Below, one piece after another: positions 15,035-23,847 of a stretch of DNA of 32,601 nt (the stretch's first letter is position 1; each line of letters opens with the position of its first letter). The notes under the pieces are model-generated. The model did no database searches. It was given only the letters and a program-made list of their open reading frames with translations, and was not told the DNA's origin. The position numbers and the translations under genes are program-made. Origin of the DNA: Zoogloeaceae bacterium (GTDB lineage: Bacteria > Pseudomonadota > Gammaproteobacteria > Burkholderiales > Rhodocyclaceae); assembly GCA_031273565.1 (NCBI GenBank), contig JAISRR010000103.1, positions 1-32,601 of the forward strand. The letters are read 5' to 3'.

Positions 15035-15937
15035 ATGTCGCGTTTTTCCATTTTCCAACGACTTGCCGTCGCGTTTGCGTTGGCTGCCACGCTCGGCCTT
15101 GGCGCCGCCAATGCCCAGGAAGCGACGCCGACCGGGGCCGCGCCCGTAGCCGAGGCGGCCGCGCCCGCGATTGAAACCGCGCAATCCGAATCTGCCGCGC
15201 CCGCCCCCGCTGCCGATACTGTCGAAGTCGACAACCCTTACGGCATCGGCGCATTGTGGGGTGGCAGCGATTTCGTCGCCAAGGGCACGCTGCTGATTCT
15301 GCTCATCATGTCCGGCGGGAGCTGGCTCATCATCTTTACCAAACTCTACGAACAGCAAAAACTGTTCAAGCAGGGTCGGTTCGCCAACAAAGTCTTCTGG
15401 TCGGCGGGCGGCATTGAGCAGGCGGTTGAAAGCCTGCCCGCCAAGAGCGCCTATCGTTTCATCGCCAGCACCGGTCACGACGCGACCGGCAAGCACAGAG
15501 GGCTGTTGGGTCACATCGCGTTCAACGACTGGGTGCAGATGTCCGTCCAGCGCGCCATTGAAAATGTCCAGAACCGCCTGCAGGATGGTCTGGCTTTTCT
15601 GGCGACGGTTGGTTCCACCGCGCCCTTTATCGGTTTGTTCGGCACCGTCTGGGGCATCTATCATGCCCTGACCGCCATCGGCATCGCGGGTCAGGCGTCC
15701 ATCGACAAGGTGGCCGGCCCCGTCGGTGAATCGCTCATCATGACCGCCATCGGTCTGGCCGTGGCCGTGCCCGCCGTGCTGGGCTATAACTGGCTGGTGC
15801 GCCGCAACAAGGCCGCGCTGGAAGAAGTGCGCGCCTTCGGCGCCGAACTGCACGCCGTGCTGCTGGGCGAACAGGCGGAACGCAACACGGATTCCGGACC
15901 CAAGCTGGTGCAATCCATTCGCGCGATTTCGGTGTAA
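15035..15937 (+). CDS. exbB: ExbB proton-channel subunit with N-terminal signal peptide
   Basis: A 300-residue MotA/TolQ/ExbB-family protein that forms the proton channel energising TonB. A cleavable signal peptide (about 1-28, ending NAQ) and an Ala/Pro-rich periplasmic segment of about 45 residues precede three membrane helices, near 85-107, 188-212 and 232-256. The long N-terminus is common in ExbB proteins of this class of bacteria. The conserved core LATVGSTAPFIGLFGTVWGI and a second motif around ESLIMTAIGLAVAVPAVLGYN are present. AGGAG stands 6 bases before the ATG. The gene follows tonB by 60 bases and precedes exbD by 3 bases. Confidence 0.94.
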   Translation: MSRFSIFQRLAVAFALAATLGLGAANAQEATPTGAAPVAEAAAPAIETAQSESAAPAPAADTVEVDNPYGIGALWGGSDFVAKGTLLILLIMSGGSWLIIFTKLYEQQKLFKQGRFANKVFWSAGGIEQAVESLPAKSAYRFIASTGHDATGKHRGLLGHIAFNDWVQMSVQRAIENVQNRLQDGLAFLATVGSTAPFIGLFGTVWGIYHALTAIGIAGQASIDKVAGPVGESLIMTAIGLAVAVPAVLGYNWLVRRNKAALEEVRAFGAELHAVLLGEQAERNTDSGPKLVQSIRAISV

Positions 15938-15940
15938 ATC

Positions 15941-16363
15941 ATGGGCATGAATGTCGCATCGGGAGAGGACGAAGACGAAGTGCTCTCCGCCATCAATACC
16001 ACGCCTCTGGTGGATGTCATGCTGGTGCTGCTGATTATTTTCCTGATCACCATCCCGGTCGTCACCAAGACCATTCCGGTGGAACTGCCGCAGGAGCGCA
16101 ACCAGCCCCGCGTGACCAAGCCGGAGAACGTAAACATCGCCGTGACCCGGACGGGCGACGTGTTTCTGAACGACCTGCAGATTCGGGGCAGTGAAACGCT
16201 GGTGGAGGAATTGAAGCGGGTCGCTGTACAGGACCCGCAACCCGAAGTCCAGATTCGTGGCGATGGCAACGCCCCCTATGAACATGTGGGGCGCGTGGTG
16301 CTGGCTGCACAACGTGCAGGCATCGTCAAACTTGGTTTTATAACGGAGCCGCCACCCAGATAA
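15941..16363 (+). CDS. exbD: ExbD proton-channel subunit
   Basis: A 140-residue partner of ExbB. The N-terminal cytoplasmic part is followed by a single helix (VDVMLVLLIIFLITIPVV, about 24-41) that carries Asp25, the proton-carrying residue of the ExbD/TolR family. The periplasmic domain runs to the end (VQIRGDGNAPYEHVGRVVLAAQRAG). It starts 3 bases after the exbB stop, so translation is probably coupled. A hairpin at 16389-16423 follows. Confidence 0.94.
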   Translation: MGMNVASGEDEDEVLSAINTTPLVDVMLVLLIIFLITIPVVTKTIPVELPQERNQPRVTKPENVNIAVTRTGDVFLNDLQIRGSETLVEELKRVAVQDPQPEVQIRGDGNAPYEHVGRVVLAAQRAGIVKLGFITEPPPR

Positions 16364-16388
16364 GCGGGAAATCATGGAGTTGGCATCA

Positions 16389-16423
16389 AAGACCAAAGAC
16401 CGGGGCAACCCGGCTTTGGTCTT
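16389..16423 (+). terminator. Hairpin after exbD
   Basis: AAGACCAAAG (16389-16398) pairs with CTTTGGTCTT (16414-16423), and the stem continues inward through CCGG. Only a mixed T-tract (GATCTTTG) follows, so termination may be partial and allow some read-through into the ABC importer genes. Confidence 0.65.
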
Positions 16424-16579
16424 GATCTTTGAGCGCTGATTCCTGAATAACGATATAGGTTTTTATTCTTTTTTGAGCGCAAGCAAGCTCTATAGACTGG
16501 CGACCTCGTTGATGCGGGAGACGCCGGTTTTTTGTCGTCCGGCAAAAACATTCTGAATATTCTATCTGGAGAAAAGTTT

Positions 16580-17659
16580 ATGACGCAAAAAAATGGAACG
16601 CGGGTGGGGCACGTTTCCCCTGTGGATACCGGTCGGCGTTCGCTGTTGCGCGCCGCAGGTTCGGTTGCGCTGGCCGGGCCGTTACTGGCGATGGGCGGCA
16701 ATGCCTGGGGCGCTCCGGCGGTGGCGACGGCCAAAAAAACGCTGACGCCGTTGAAATTCGCCTGGAATCAAACCGCGTTTTGTCTGACGCCCATCGCCGT
16801 CGCCAAGGAAGCGGGCATTTTTGCGAAAAACGGCCTCGACGTGACGCTGGACAACTTCGGCGGCTCTACCGATCAACTGCTGGAAGCCATCGCCACCGGC
16901 AAGGCGGATGCGGCCATCGGCATGATTCACCGCTGGCTGAAGCCGCTGGAATCCGGCTTCGATGTCAAGATTGTGGGGAGCGCCCACGGCGGCTGCCTGA
17001 GCCTTGTCGCCTACCAGCCGGCCAAAATCACCAGGCTTTCCGATTTGCGCGGCAAGACCATCGGCGTTGCCGACATGGGGTCTCCGGCCAAAAATTTCTT
17101 CAGCATTTATTTGCGCAAACACGGCATTGACCCCGAACGCGACGTGACCTGGCGGCAATATCCGCGTGATCTCTTTGGCATCGCGGCGGAAAAGGGCGAA
17201 ATCCACGCCATCGCCGATCAGGATCCGCAGGTATTCACCATCAAAAAACACTCCAAGGGCGCGTTCGTGGATCTGGCGACCAACATCAGCGGTGAATACA
17301 AGGACAAGGTCTGCTGCGTGATCGGCGCGCGCGGCGAACTCCTGCGCAAGAATCGTCCCCTCGTTGCGGCGCTGGTGCGTTCGGTCACCGAAGCCGTGGA
17401 ATACACGACGACGCATGTCGATGAAAGCGCGAAAATCTTTTTCAAATACACGACGGGCATCACCCTCGAAGATTTGAAGAGTCTCTACGATACCCTGAAC
17501 CTGCATCATCATCCGACCGGAGCCGATCTGCGTGATGAAATCGCTTTTTACGCGGAAGATTTCCGTGGCATCGGCGTGCTGAAATCAAGCACTGATCCGC
17601 AGAAATATGCCGATCATGTTTATGAGAATGTGCTTGGCGCGCAGGCGCACAAGCATTGA
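16580..17659 (+). CDS. ABC importer substrate-binding protein (SsuA/NMT1-like)
   Basis: A 359-residue periplasmic binding protein of the sulfonate/nitrate/taurine class. The N-terminus has a twin-arginine-like signal (GRRSLLRAAG) followed by a hydrophobic stretch ending AWGA. The mature part shows LTPIAVAKEAGIFAKNGLDVTL, then STDQLLEAIATGKADAAIGM, then LSDLRGKTIGVADMGSP, the usual SsuA/TauA/NrtA blocks. An HGGCLSLVA segment and a CC pair (DKVCCVIG) are unusual in position. GGAG lies about 9 bases before ATG 16580. It is the first of three importer genes 16580-19534. AtsR of the sulfate-ester importer AtsRBC is a good functional analogue; the ligand is not shown. Confidence 0.88.
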   Translation: MTQKNGTRVGHVSPVDTGRRSLLRAAGSVALAGPLLAMGGNAWGAPAVATAKKTLTPLKFAWNQTAFCLTPIAVAKEAGIFAKNGLDVTLDNFGGSTDQLLEAIATGKADAAIGMIHRWLKPLESGFDVKIVGSAHGGCLSLVAYQPAKITRLSDLRGKTIGVADMGSPAKNFFSIYLRKHGIDPERDVTWRQYPRDLFGIAAEKGEIHAIADQDPQVFTIKKHSKGAFVDLATNISGEYKDKVCCVIGARGELLRKNRPLVAALVRSVTEAVEYTTTHVDESAKIFFKYTTGITLEDLKSLYDTLNLHHHPTGADLRDEIAFYAEDFRGIGVLKSSTDPQKYADHVYENVLGAQAHKH

Positions 17660-17678
17660 TTGACAGGAGCAAATCACC

Positions 17679-18722
17679 ATGAGCGCAGTTTCCGCCGTTC
17701 TGGAAGATACGAATGACATTGTTTTGCCGGAGCAGGCCGCCGCGCCCGGAGCCGGGAGCGCGTCGTTCACCCTGAAGGCGATTCTGGCGATTGTCGCCTG
17801 GGGGATTCTTGGCGCGCTGACATTGTTCTGGCCCAACAAGCCCGCCGGTTTCGCCGAGTGGACTTACACGACGGAATTCGGCGTCGCCGCCTTTGTCATC
17901 GCCGGGCTGTGGGCAGGCATCGTCGGGGTGACCCGCCAGGGATTTTTGCCGCGCGTCGGCGCGATTTTCCAGCACGCCGCGCCGTGGTTGATTGCTTCCG
18001 CCCTCATGCTCACGTTGTGGGAAGTCGTGACCGCCAAAACCGGTCTTTTGCCGCCGCCCTTTTTCGCGCCGCCTTCCAGCCTGATCGAGGTGTACATTAC
18101 CGATTGGCCGCGCCTCTCCGACAGCGCCTTCAACACCCTGAAACTGCTCTCGGAGGGTGTGTGCTGGGGGGGCGTCGTCGGTTTCCTGATCGGGCTTTCC
18201 ATCGGCTGGTCGAAGGCGATTGGCTATTGGGTGCACCCGGTTCTGCGCGTCATCGGGCCGCTGCCCCCCACGGCTTTGCTGCCGCTGGCGTTTTATTTCT
18301 TTCCCAGCAGCCATTCCGCGTCCGTGTTCCTGATTGCGCTGGCGACCTCGTTTCCCGTCGCCATTCTCACCTGGTCGGGCATCGCCGGCGTCAATAAAAG
18401 CTATTACGATGTGGCGCGCACGATGGGGGCTTCCGAATGGTTCCTGATTCTGCGCGTCGCCATTCCCGCCGCCCTGCCACAGGTATTTGTCGGGTTGTTC
18501 ATGGGGCTGGGCGCGTCCTTCGTCGTGTTGGTCACGGCGGAGATGATGGGCGTCAAATCCGGCCTTGGCTGGTATCTGACCTGGGCGCAGGGCTGGGCGT
18601 CCTACACCAACATGTATGCCGCGCTCATCGTCATGGCGGTGATTTTTTCCAGCGTCATCTCACTGTTGTTTTTCGTGCGCGACCGCGTGCTCGTCTGGCA
18701 AAAAGGAACGGTCAAATGGTGA
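17679..18722 (+). CDS. ABC importer permease with N-terminal extension (SsuC-like)
   Basis: A 347-residue inner-membrane permease, about 80 residues longer than typical SsuC/TauC (near 260). The extra N-terminus carries two more hydrophobic stretches (about 33-50 and 66-83) before the standard core of about six helices. The BPD_transp_1 signature is seen in SYYDVARTMGASEWFLILRVAIPAALPQVFVGL, which contains the EAA-type loop that contacts the ATPase. The gene starts 19 bases after the binding-protein stop, with AGGAG upstream, and overlaps the ATPase gene by 7 bases. The extension recalls permeases of the sulfate-ester importer class. Confidence 0.9.
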   Translation: MSAVSAVLEDTNDIVLPEQAAAPGAGSASFTLKAILAIVAWGILGALTLFWPNKPAGFAEWTYTTEFGVAAFVIAGLWAGIVGVTRQGFLPRVGAIFQHAAPWLIASALMLTLWEVVTAKTGLLPPPFFAPPSSLIEVYITDWPRLSDSAFNTLKLLSEGVCWGGVVGFLIGLSIGWSKAIGYWVHPVLRVIGPLPPTALLPLAFYFFPSSHSASVFLIALATSFPVAILTWSGIAGVNKSYYDVARTMGASEWFLILRVAIPAALPQVFVGLFMGLGASFVVLVTAEMMGVKSGLGWYLTWAQGWASYTNMYAALIVMAVIFSSVISLLFFVRDRVLVWQKGTVKW

Positions 18723-19534
18723 CAGTGGCAGAAATACCGGAAGCGGAAAACGCCTCCGCGCAGCAGCCCGCGTCGGGCGTCGCTTCCCGTATTCATATCG
18801 AAAACCTCAGTCACTGGTTCGAAACGCCTGCCGGCCCGTTGCACGTGTTGGACGAAGTGAATCTCGACATCGCGTCGGGTGAATTTGTCGCCCTGCTGGG
18901 CGCCAGCGGTTGCGGCAAATCCACCTTGTTGCGATTGGTGGCGGGACTGGAACCGGCGACGACGGGAACGCTGACGCAGGATGGTCGCCCGATTACCAGA
19001 CCCGACCCCTCGCGCATCGTCGTATTTCAGGACCCGACCCTGTTTCCCTGGCGCACCGTGCGCGACAACGTAGCCTTGGGACTGGAAGCGCAAGGCATTC
19101 TCAGACAGGAAGGCGCGCGAATAGACGCCACCCTGAAAAAAGTGGGCTTGCAGGATTTTTCACGCGCCTATCCGCATCAACTTTCCGGTGGCATGGCGCA
19201 GCGCGCGGCGCTGGCGCGCGCCCTGGTCAACAATCCGAAACTGTTGATTCTGGATGAACCGCTGGGCAAGCTGGATTCGCTGACCCGGCTGGAAATGCAA
19301 AGCGAACTCGTCGCGCTCTGGCGCAAAAACGGGTTTTCGGCGCTGCTCGTCACGCACGATATTGAAGAAGCCTTGTTCCTGGCGCAGCGCGTCATCATCT
19401 TCAGCCCGCGTCCGGCGCGCATCGTCGCCGAATTCAAGGTTGATCGTTCCTATCCCCGACATCGGGGCGACAGCATGCTCGCCGATCTGCGCCACGAAAT
19501 CCTGAATTGCATGGGACTGGGGACAAGCTGGTAA
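18716..19534 (+). CDS. ABC importer ATPase (SsuB-like)
   Basis: A 272-residue cytoplasmic ATPase. Walker A GASGCGKST (62-70), a Q-loop at VVFQDPTLFPWR, the signature LSGGMAQRAALARAL, Walker B LLILDEPLGKLD, and the H-loop VTHDIEEAL are all present, with the spacing of the nitrate/sulfonate/taurine subfamily. The start ATG lies inside the last codons of the permease gene (7-base overlap), so translation is coupled. A much longer frame to 18437 exists but only covers the permease gene. With 16580 and 17679 it forms a complete importer. Confidence 0.93.
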   Translation: MVTVAEIPEAENASAQQPASGVASRIHIENLSHWFETPAGPLHVLDEVNLDIASGEFVALLGASGCGKSTLLRLVAGLEPATTGTLTQDGRPITRPDPSRIVVFQDPTLFPWRTVRDNVALGLEAQGILRQEGARIDATLKKVGLQDFSRAYPHQLSGGMAQRAALARALVNNPKLLILDEPLGKLDSLTRLEMQSELVALWRKNGFSALLVTHDIEEALFLAQRVIIFSPRPARIVAEFKVDRSYPRHRGDSMLADLRHEILNCMGLGTSW

Positions 19535-19555
19535 TCCGGGTTTTGCTGTCGGGTT

Positions 19556-19612
19556 GCCCCGCACGCGGGATGACGAACTGAAAACCGGGGGGTGTCCCGC
19601 TCAGTGCGGGGC
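19556..19612. terminator. Long dRS3-like hairpin between the importer and the helicase genes
   Basis: GCCCCGCAC (19556-19564) pairs with GTGCGGGGC (19604-19612), and GCGGGA (19565-19570) with TCCCGC (19595-19600), leaving a 3-base bulge and a 24-base loop. The CCCGC...GCGGGATGACG pattern resembles short dispersed repeats of betaproteobacteria. It probably ends the importer transcript. The rest of the 289-base gap 19535-19823 is the leader region of the helicase gene, with no other gene seen. Confidence 0.6.
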
Positions 19613-19823
19613 AGTATCTCTGGCAAAAGGGCGGCGTGTTTTCGGTGTCGGTTGATTTTTATTTGTTTTCGTGGAAAATGGCGACCTTTCGTGTCGGGCA
19701 AGCCCCTGACGTATGGGTTGATTTTTCAGCGAAATTTTTCCGGGGCTTAATTTTCCGGCTTGTTGCGCCCTTTCATGGGCTAGTGTGTACGCCACCGCAA
19801 GGGTGGGCGTTGGGAGTTGTGTG

Positions 19824-21815
19824 ATGTCTGAAACTGAAATTGTTGAATCCAAAGAAACCCTGGCTGCTGAACCGGCCACGTCGATTTCTTTCGCCGATCT
19901 GGGGTTGTCCGAAAATATTTTGCAGGCGCTGACGGATGTGGGTTACGAAACCCCTTCCCCCATTCAGTCCGAATGTATTCCCATCCTGCTGGAAGGCAAA
20001 GACCTGCTGGGCATGGCCCAGACCGGCACCGGAAAAACAGCGGCGTTTGCCCTGCCCATCCTGAATCGTCTGGATATAAAAAACGCGACGCCGCAGGCGT
20101 TGATTTTGACCCCGACCCGCGAACTTGCCTTGCAAGTGGCGGAGGCGTTCGGGCGCTATGCCAAGCATTTGCCGGGTTTTCATGTTCTGCCCATTTACGG
20201 CGGTCAGAGCTACGGCATCCAGCTTAAACAACTGGCGCGTGGCGCGCATGTGATCGTCGGCACGCCGGGCCGTATCATGGATCATCTGGAACGCGAAAGC
20301 CTTTCTCTGACGGGTTTGCAGACCCTGGTGCTGGATGAAGCCGATGAAATGTTGCGCATGGGATTCATCGACGATGTGCAATGGATTCTCGATCACACGC
20401 CCGCCGAGCGCCAGACCGCGTTGTTTTCCGCCACCATGCCCGACGCCATCCGGCGCGTGGCGCAGAATTACCTGCTGACGCCGGAAGAGGTCAAAATCAA
20501 ATCCGCCACCCAGACCGTTTCCGCGATCCGCCAGTGTTACTGGCAGGTTTCCGGGGTACACAAGCTGGATGCGCTGACCCGTCTTCTGGAAGTGGAAGAT
20601 CAGGATGCCGTGCTCATTTTCGTGCGCACCAAGATTTTGACCGACGAACTGGCGCAAAAGCTGGAAGCGCGTGGTCATTCCGTCGCCGCCCTGAACGGCG
20701 ACATGAACCAGCAGGCCAGAGAGCGCGTCATCGAGCAATTGAAATCCGGCGGCCTCGACATTGTGGTCGCGACGGATGTGGCGGCGCGGGGCATTGACGT
20801 GCCGCGCGTCAGTCACGTCATTAATTACGACATTCCCTACGATGCCGAAGCCTACGTGCATCGTATCGGTCGCACGGGTCGCGCGGGGCGCGCCGGTACC
20901 GCCATCCTGTTCGTCGCGCCGCGTGAAATGCGCATGTTGCGCACCATCGAACGGGTGACGCGCCAGCCGATCGAACATCTGGCATTGCCGACCCAGCAGG
21001 CCGTCACCGACCGGCGCGTGACGCTGTTCAAGGAAAAAATCGCCAAGGCGCTGACGAGTGAAGACCTGGACTTTTTCTCCGTCCTGGCCGAGGAAATCAT
21101 CAGGGAACAGGAAGTGTCGCCCGAACGTCTGGCCGCTGCGCTGGCCTTCCTCGTCCAGAAAGAGCGTCCGCTGCGTCTGGAAGAAAAAAGTCACGGCAAG
21201 GTGCGGGAAGACCGCCCCCCCCGTGCCGAACGGCCTGAACGCGCCAATCGTTTCGAACGTTCCGACCGTCCGGAACGGGCCGGACGTTTTGACCGTCCCG
21301 AGCGCGCGGAGCGTCCCCCGCGTCGCGAACGTTCAGAGCGTCCCCCCTTCGCCCCGGCGTCGGAAATCAGCGATGATGATCGTGGCAATGCCGTGGTGAT
21401 GGTGCGCTATCGCATCGAAGTGGGGCGTACGCATGGCGTTTCGCCCAAGGACATCGTGGGCGCGATTGCCAACGAAGGCAACCTGCCCAGCCGCCTGATC
21501 GGGCGCATCGACCTGTACGACGACTACAGCACAGTGGATCTGCCCGACGATCTTTCCCGCGATACCTTGCAAATCCTGCGCGCCGCCTGGGTGCGTCGGC
21601 GGCAACTCAACATCGCGCGCGACGACGGCAACGCCGCTCCCGGCAACAGCCGTCCGCCACGCAAGGGGCCAGGCAAACCCTTCCATGACCGCTCCTCCTA
21701 TGGCGATCGTCCCCATGGCGGCGACCGCTTCGCCGATGGCAATGCCCCCTGGCGCGGCGACCGTCCCGCCGGAACAGGCCGTCCGCCCTACAAGAAGCGC
21801 GACCGGGGGCAATAG
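19824..21815 (+). CDS. deaD: ATP-dependent DEAD-box RNA helicase (DeaD/CsdA type)
   Basis: A 663-residue cytoplasmic RNA helicase that unwinds structured RNA and helps ribosome assembly and cold adaptation. The Q-motif (FADLGLSENILQALTDVGYETPSPIQ), motif I AQTGTGKT, PTREL, TPGR, DEADEM, SAT, and the helicase C motifs ATDVAARGIDVP and HRIGRTGRAGR are all present in order. After the core comes a highly charged segment (about 455-511) with repeated RPERA/DRPERA units. A DbpA/CsdA-type RNA-binding domain follows (about 514-600), and then an Arg/Gly/Pro-rich tail. GGGAG is placed before ATG 19824; an earlier in-frame start is unlikely. Its 3' end converges with rlmD, 6 bases apart. Confidence 0.93.
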   Translation: MSETEIVESKETLAAEPATSISFADLGLSENILQALTDVGYETPSPIQSECIPILLEGKDLLGMAQTGTGKTAAFALPILNRLDIKNATPQALILTPTRELALQVAEAFGRYAKHLPGFHVLPIYGGQSYGIQLKQLARGAHVIVGTPGRIMDHLERESLSLTGLQTLVLDEADEMLRMGFIDDVQWILDHTPAERQTALFSATMPDAIRRVAQNYLLTPEEVKIKSATQTVSAIRQCYWQVSGVHKLDALTRLLEVEDQDAVLIFVRTKILTDELAQKLEARGHSVAALNGDMNQQARERVIEQLKSGGLDIVVATDVAARGIDVPRVSHVINYDIPYDAEAYVHRIGRTGRAGRAGTAILFVAPREMRMLRTIERVTRQPIEHLALPTQQAVTDRRVTLFKEKIAKALTSEDLDFFSVLAEEIIREQEVSPERLAAALAFLVQKERPLRLEEKSHGKVREDRPPRAERPERANRFERSDRPERAGRFDRPERAERPPRRERSERPPFAPASEISDDDRGNAVVMVRYRIEVGRTHGVSPKDIVGAIANEGNLPSRLIGRIDLYDDYSTVDLPDDLSRDTLQILRAAWVRRRQLNIARDDGNAAPGNSRPPRKGPGKPFHDRSSYGDRPHGGDRFADGNAPWRGDRPAGTGRPPYKKRDRGQ

Positions 21816-21821
21816 TCAGGT

Positions 21822-23144
21822 TTATCGGCGACCGGAAGCAAACACCGCGATGGACTCCACATGCGCGGTGTGCGGGAACATGTTGACGGCGCCGGCCATG
21901 ACAAAGCGGTAATGCTTCCGGCCGGTCAGGATGGCGGTGTCGCGCGCCAGCGTGGCAGGGTTGCAGGAAACATAGACGATGCGTCGCGGCGCGCTGTCTT
22001 CTCCGGCCTCAGGCAGGGATTTGACCACTTCCAGCGCGCCTTCGCGCGGCGGGTCGATGAAAAGTTTGTCCATGCGCGCCAGCGCCATCAGGGATTCCGG
22101 CGTACAGTCGAACAGATTGGCTTCAACGAAGCGCGTGTGTTCGGTGAGGCCGTTGTGACGGGCGCATTCCCTACCGCGTTCGACCAGGGCGGCGCTCCCT
22201 TCCACACCGACCACCCGCGCCCCCCGGCGGGCGATGGGCAGGGTGAAGTTGCCCAGACCGCAGAATAAATCCACGATGCATTCGCCGGGTTGCGGGTCAA
22301 GTAATTCCAGGGCGCGCCGGATCAGTACGCGGTTGATGCCGTGGTTGACCTGGGTGAAATCGGTGGGGCGAAAGCGCATTTGCAGGCCGAATTCCGGCAG
22401 GCGGTAATCCAGTTCCGGCCCCGGCAGGGGATGAAAGCGATACGCCGTGTCCGGCCCCTTGGGTTGCAGATAGAATACGACGCCATGCTGGTCGGCGAAT
22501 TGTCGCAACAGGCTTTCGTCTGCGGGCGTCAAGGGGTCGAGGATGCGCAGCACCAGCGCGACACAGGCGTCGCCGACCGCGATTTCCACCTGCGGCAGGC
22601 GTTCGCAGATGGAAAGTCCGCCGATCAGTTCGCGCAGGGGCAGGAGCAATGCGGAAACCGCCGGATGCAGCACCGGGCAGGTCTTGATGTCGGCGATGTA
22701 ACTGCTTCTTTTTTCATGGAAACCGACCAGAACCCCGCCTTTTTTGGGCACCTTGCGCACACCCAGCCGCGCCTTGTGGCGGTAGCCAAAGGCCGCGCCC
22801 TGAATAGGCGGCAGAATCTGTTCCGGCCTGACGCGTCCGATATGCCAGAGATTGTCTTCCAGGATGCGCTGCTTGGCCGCGACCTGGGCGGAGAACGCCA
22901 GATGTTGCATGGCGCAACCGCCACAAACGCCGAAATGCGGGCAGTGTGGCGTGATGCGGGCGGAGGTTGGCTGGATGACGCGCACGAGATGCGCCTGTTC
23001 ATAATCGGGTTTCTTGCGATAGCTCGCGTACTCCACCGTCTCGCCCGGCAAGGCGCCGTCGATGAAAATCACCTTGCCTTCCTGACGGGCGATGCCTCGC
23101 GCTTCATGATCCAGAGCTTCAATCACACCGATGGGCATACACAA
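21822..23144 (-). CDS. rlmD: 23S rRNA (uracil-1939-C5)-methyltransferase RlmD
   Basis: A 440-residue enzyme that methylates 23S rRNA at U1939 with S-adenosylmethionine. An N-terminal TRAM domain (about 1-60) is followed by the [4Fe-4S] cluster cysteines Cys68, Cys74, Cys77 and Cys156 ([10 protein letters not shown] and KTCPVL). The SAM-binding motif is [14 protein letters not shown], and the catalytic nucleophile Cys394 lies in [12 protein letters not shown]. Length and order fit RumA/RlmD well. The start could be 23144 or the in-frame ATG at 23138; both lie just before the TRAM domain. It is divergent from the hypothetical gene at 23195. Confidence 0.95.
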   Translation of the reverse strand: MCMPIGVIEALDHEARGIARQEGKVIFIDGALPGETVEYASYRKKPDYEQAHLVRVIQPTSARITPHCPHFGVCGGCAMQHLAFSAQVAAKQRILEDNLWHIGRVRPEQILPPIQGAAFGYRHKARLGVRKVPKKGGVLVGFHEKRSSYIADIKTCPVLHPAVSALLLPLRELIGGLSICERLPQVEIAVGDACVALVLRILDPLTPADESLLRQFADQHGVVFYLQPKGPDTAYRFHPLPGPELDYRLPEFGLQMRFRPTDFTQVNHGINRVLIRRALELLDPQPGECIVDLFCGLGNFTLPIARRGARVVGVEGSAALVERGRECARHNGLTEHTRFVEANLFDCTPESLMALARMDKLFIDPPREGALEVVKSLPEAGEDSAPRRIVYVSCNPATLARDTAILTGRKHYRFVMAGAVNMFPHTAHVESIAVFASGRR

Positions 23145-23194
23145 CCCTCAAAAAAATTCGCAATTCTAACAAGCGCTTCGCTAAACTATTGCCT

Positions 23195-23671
23195 ATGACA
23201 CACAAAATCCATGAAACCTGGGGTGAGTTTCGCTCCGCTTTCGGACAGATCTTGCGTCTGACCCGGCAGAATCTGTGCATCTTTGACGATGACCTTACGC
23301 AACTGGGCTTGCAACAGGCCGCCGCTGTCGGGCTTGTACGGCAATTGCTGGCGCGAAATCCGGTGGCGACGGTACGCATTGTCCTGCGGCGCATTGATCG
23401 CCTGAACGGAAGTCATCCGCGTCTGGTGCAATTGTTGATGAGCCAGTCACACCGGATACGCATCACGCAAATTCCGACGAGCTTGCAGCATTTGCGCGAT
23501 GTCTTTGTGCTTTCCGACGGGCAGCACGCCCTGGTGCGCTTCGATCTGGAGCATCCCCGGTACAAGTTCATCCTGGCCGATGAGGCCGAGGTAGCGCCTT
23601 ATGCGCAACGGTTTTCCGACCTCTGGAACACGCCCGGCACGCCTTTCGTGCCCACTGCGACGGGCTTGTGA
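23195..23671 (+). CDS. Conserved hypothetical protein (betaproteobacterial type)
   Basis: A 158-residue soluble protein with no signal or membrane segment. It begins HETWGEFRSAFGQIL; the middle holds an Arg/Leu-rich region (RNPVATVRIVLRRIDRL, SHPRLVQLLMSQSHRIRI); the end contains SDGQHALVRFDLEHPRYKFILADEAEV and a short tail. The layout (a small domain that looks like a degenerate phospholipase-D-like or sensing fold) recalls conserved proteins next to rRNA methyltransferase or acetyltransferase genes in this class, but I cannot assign a function. The ATG at 23195 is preferred over a TTG two codons earlier. It is divergent from rlmD with a 50-base gap. Confidence 0.7.
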   Translation: MTHKIHETWGEFRSAFGQILRLTRQNLCIFDDDLTQLGLQQAAAVGLVRQLLARNPVATVRIVLRRIDRLNGSHPRLVQLLMSQSHRIRITQIPTSLQHLRDVFVLSDGQHALVRFDLEHPRYKFILADEAEVAPYAQRFSDLWNTPGTPFVPTATGL

Positions 23672-23775
23672 GCACGGAAAGCGTTGTGAATGCGGTGAAG
23701 TGTGGCAGAAACGCAACATTGGTTTTTTGCATTTGGCAGTTCACTATTGCAGCGCACCATTAAAAAAATACTTGT

Positions 23776-23781
23776 TATAAT
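23776..23781 (+). promoter_or_regulatory. -10 element (TATAAT) upstream of the Ala/Pro/Glu-rich lipoprotein gene
   Basis: A perfect TATAAT followed by CCGCGC lies 67 bases before ATG 23848. A good -35 at 16-18 bases is not obvious; TTGCAG lies farther upstream. The same TATAATCCGC sequence is found before tpiA. Confidence 0.6.
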
Positions 23782-23847
23782 CCGCGCTTGACCAAATGCT
23801 TTGGTCAGGAATTCTTGTTCAAGCCATCACAATTTAAAGGATCAAAA

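Noticed and set aside
14402-16408. 668-codon open frame on the minus strand
   Set aside because: Covers tonB, exbB and exbD in antisense; His/Gly/Arg-rich shadow with no domain.
16364-16579. Search for a sigma-54 promoter before the ABC importer
   Set aside because: No GG-N10-GC with consensus surroundings was found; the importer may be read from the tonB promoter through a partial terminator or have its own sigma-70 promoter.
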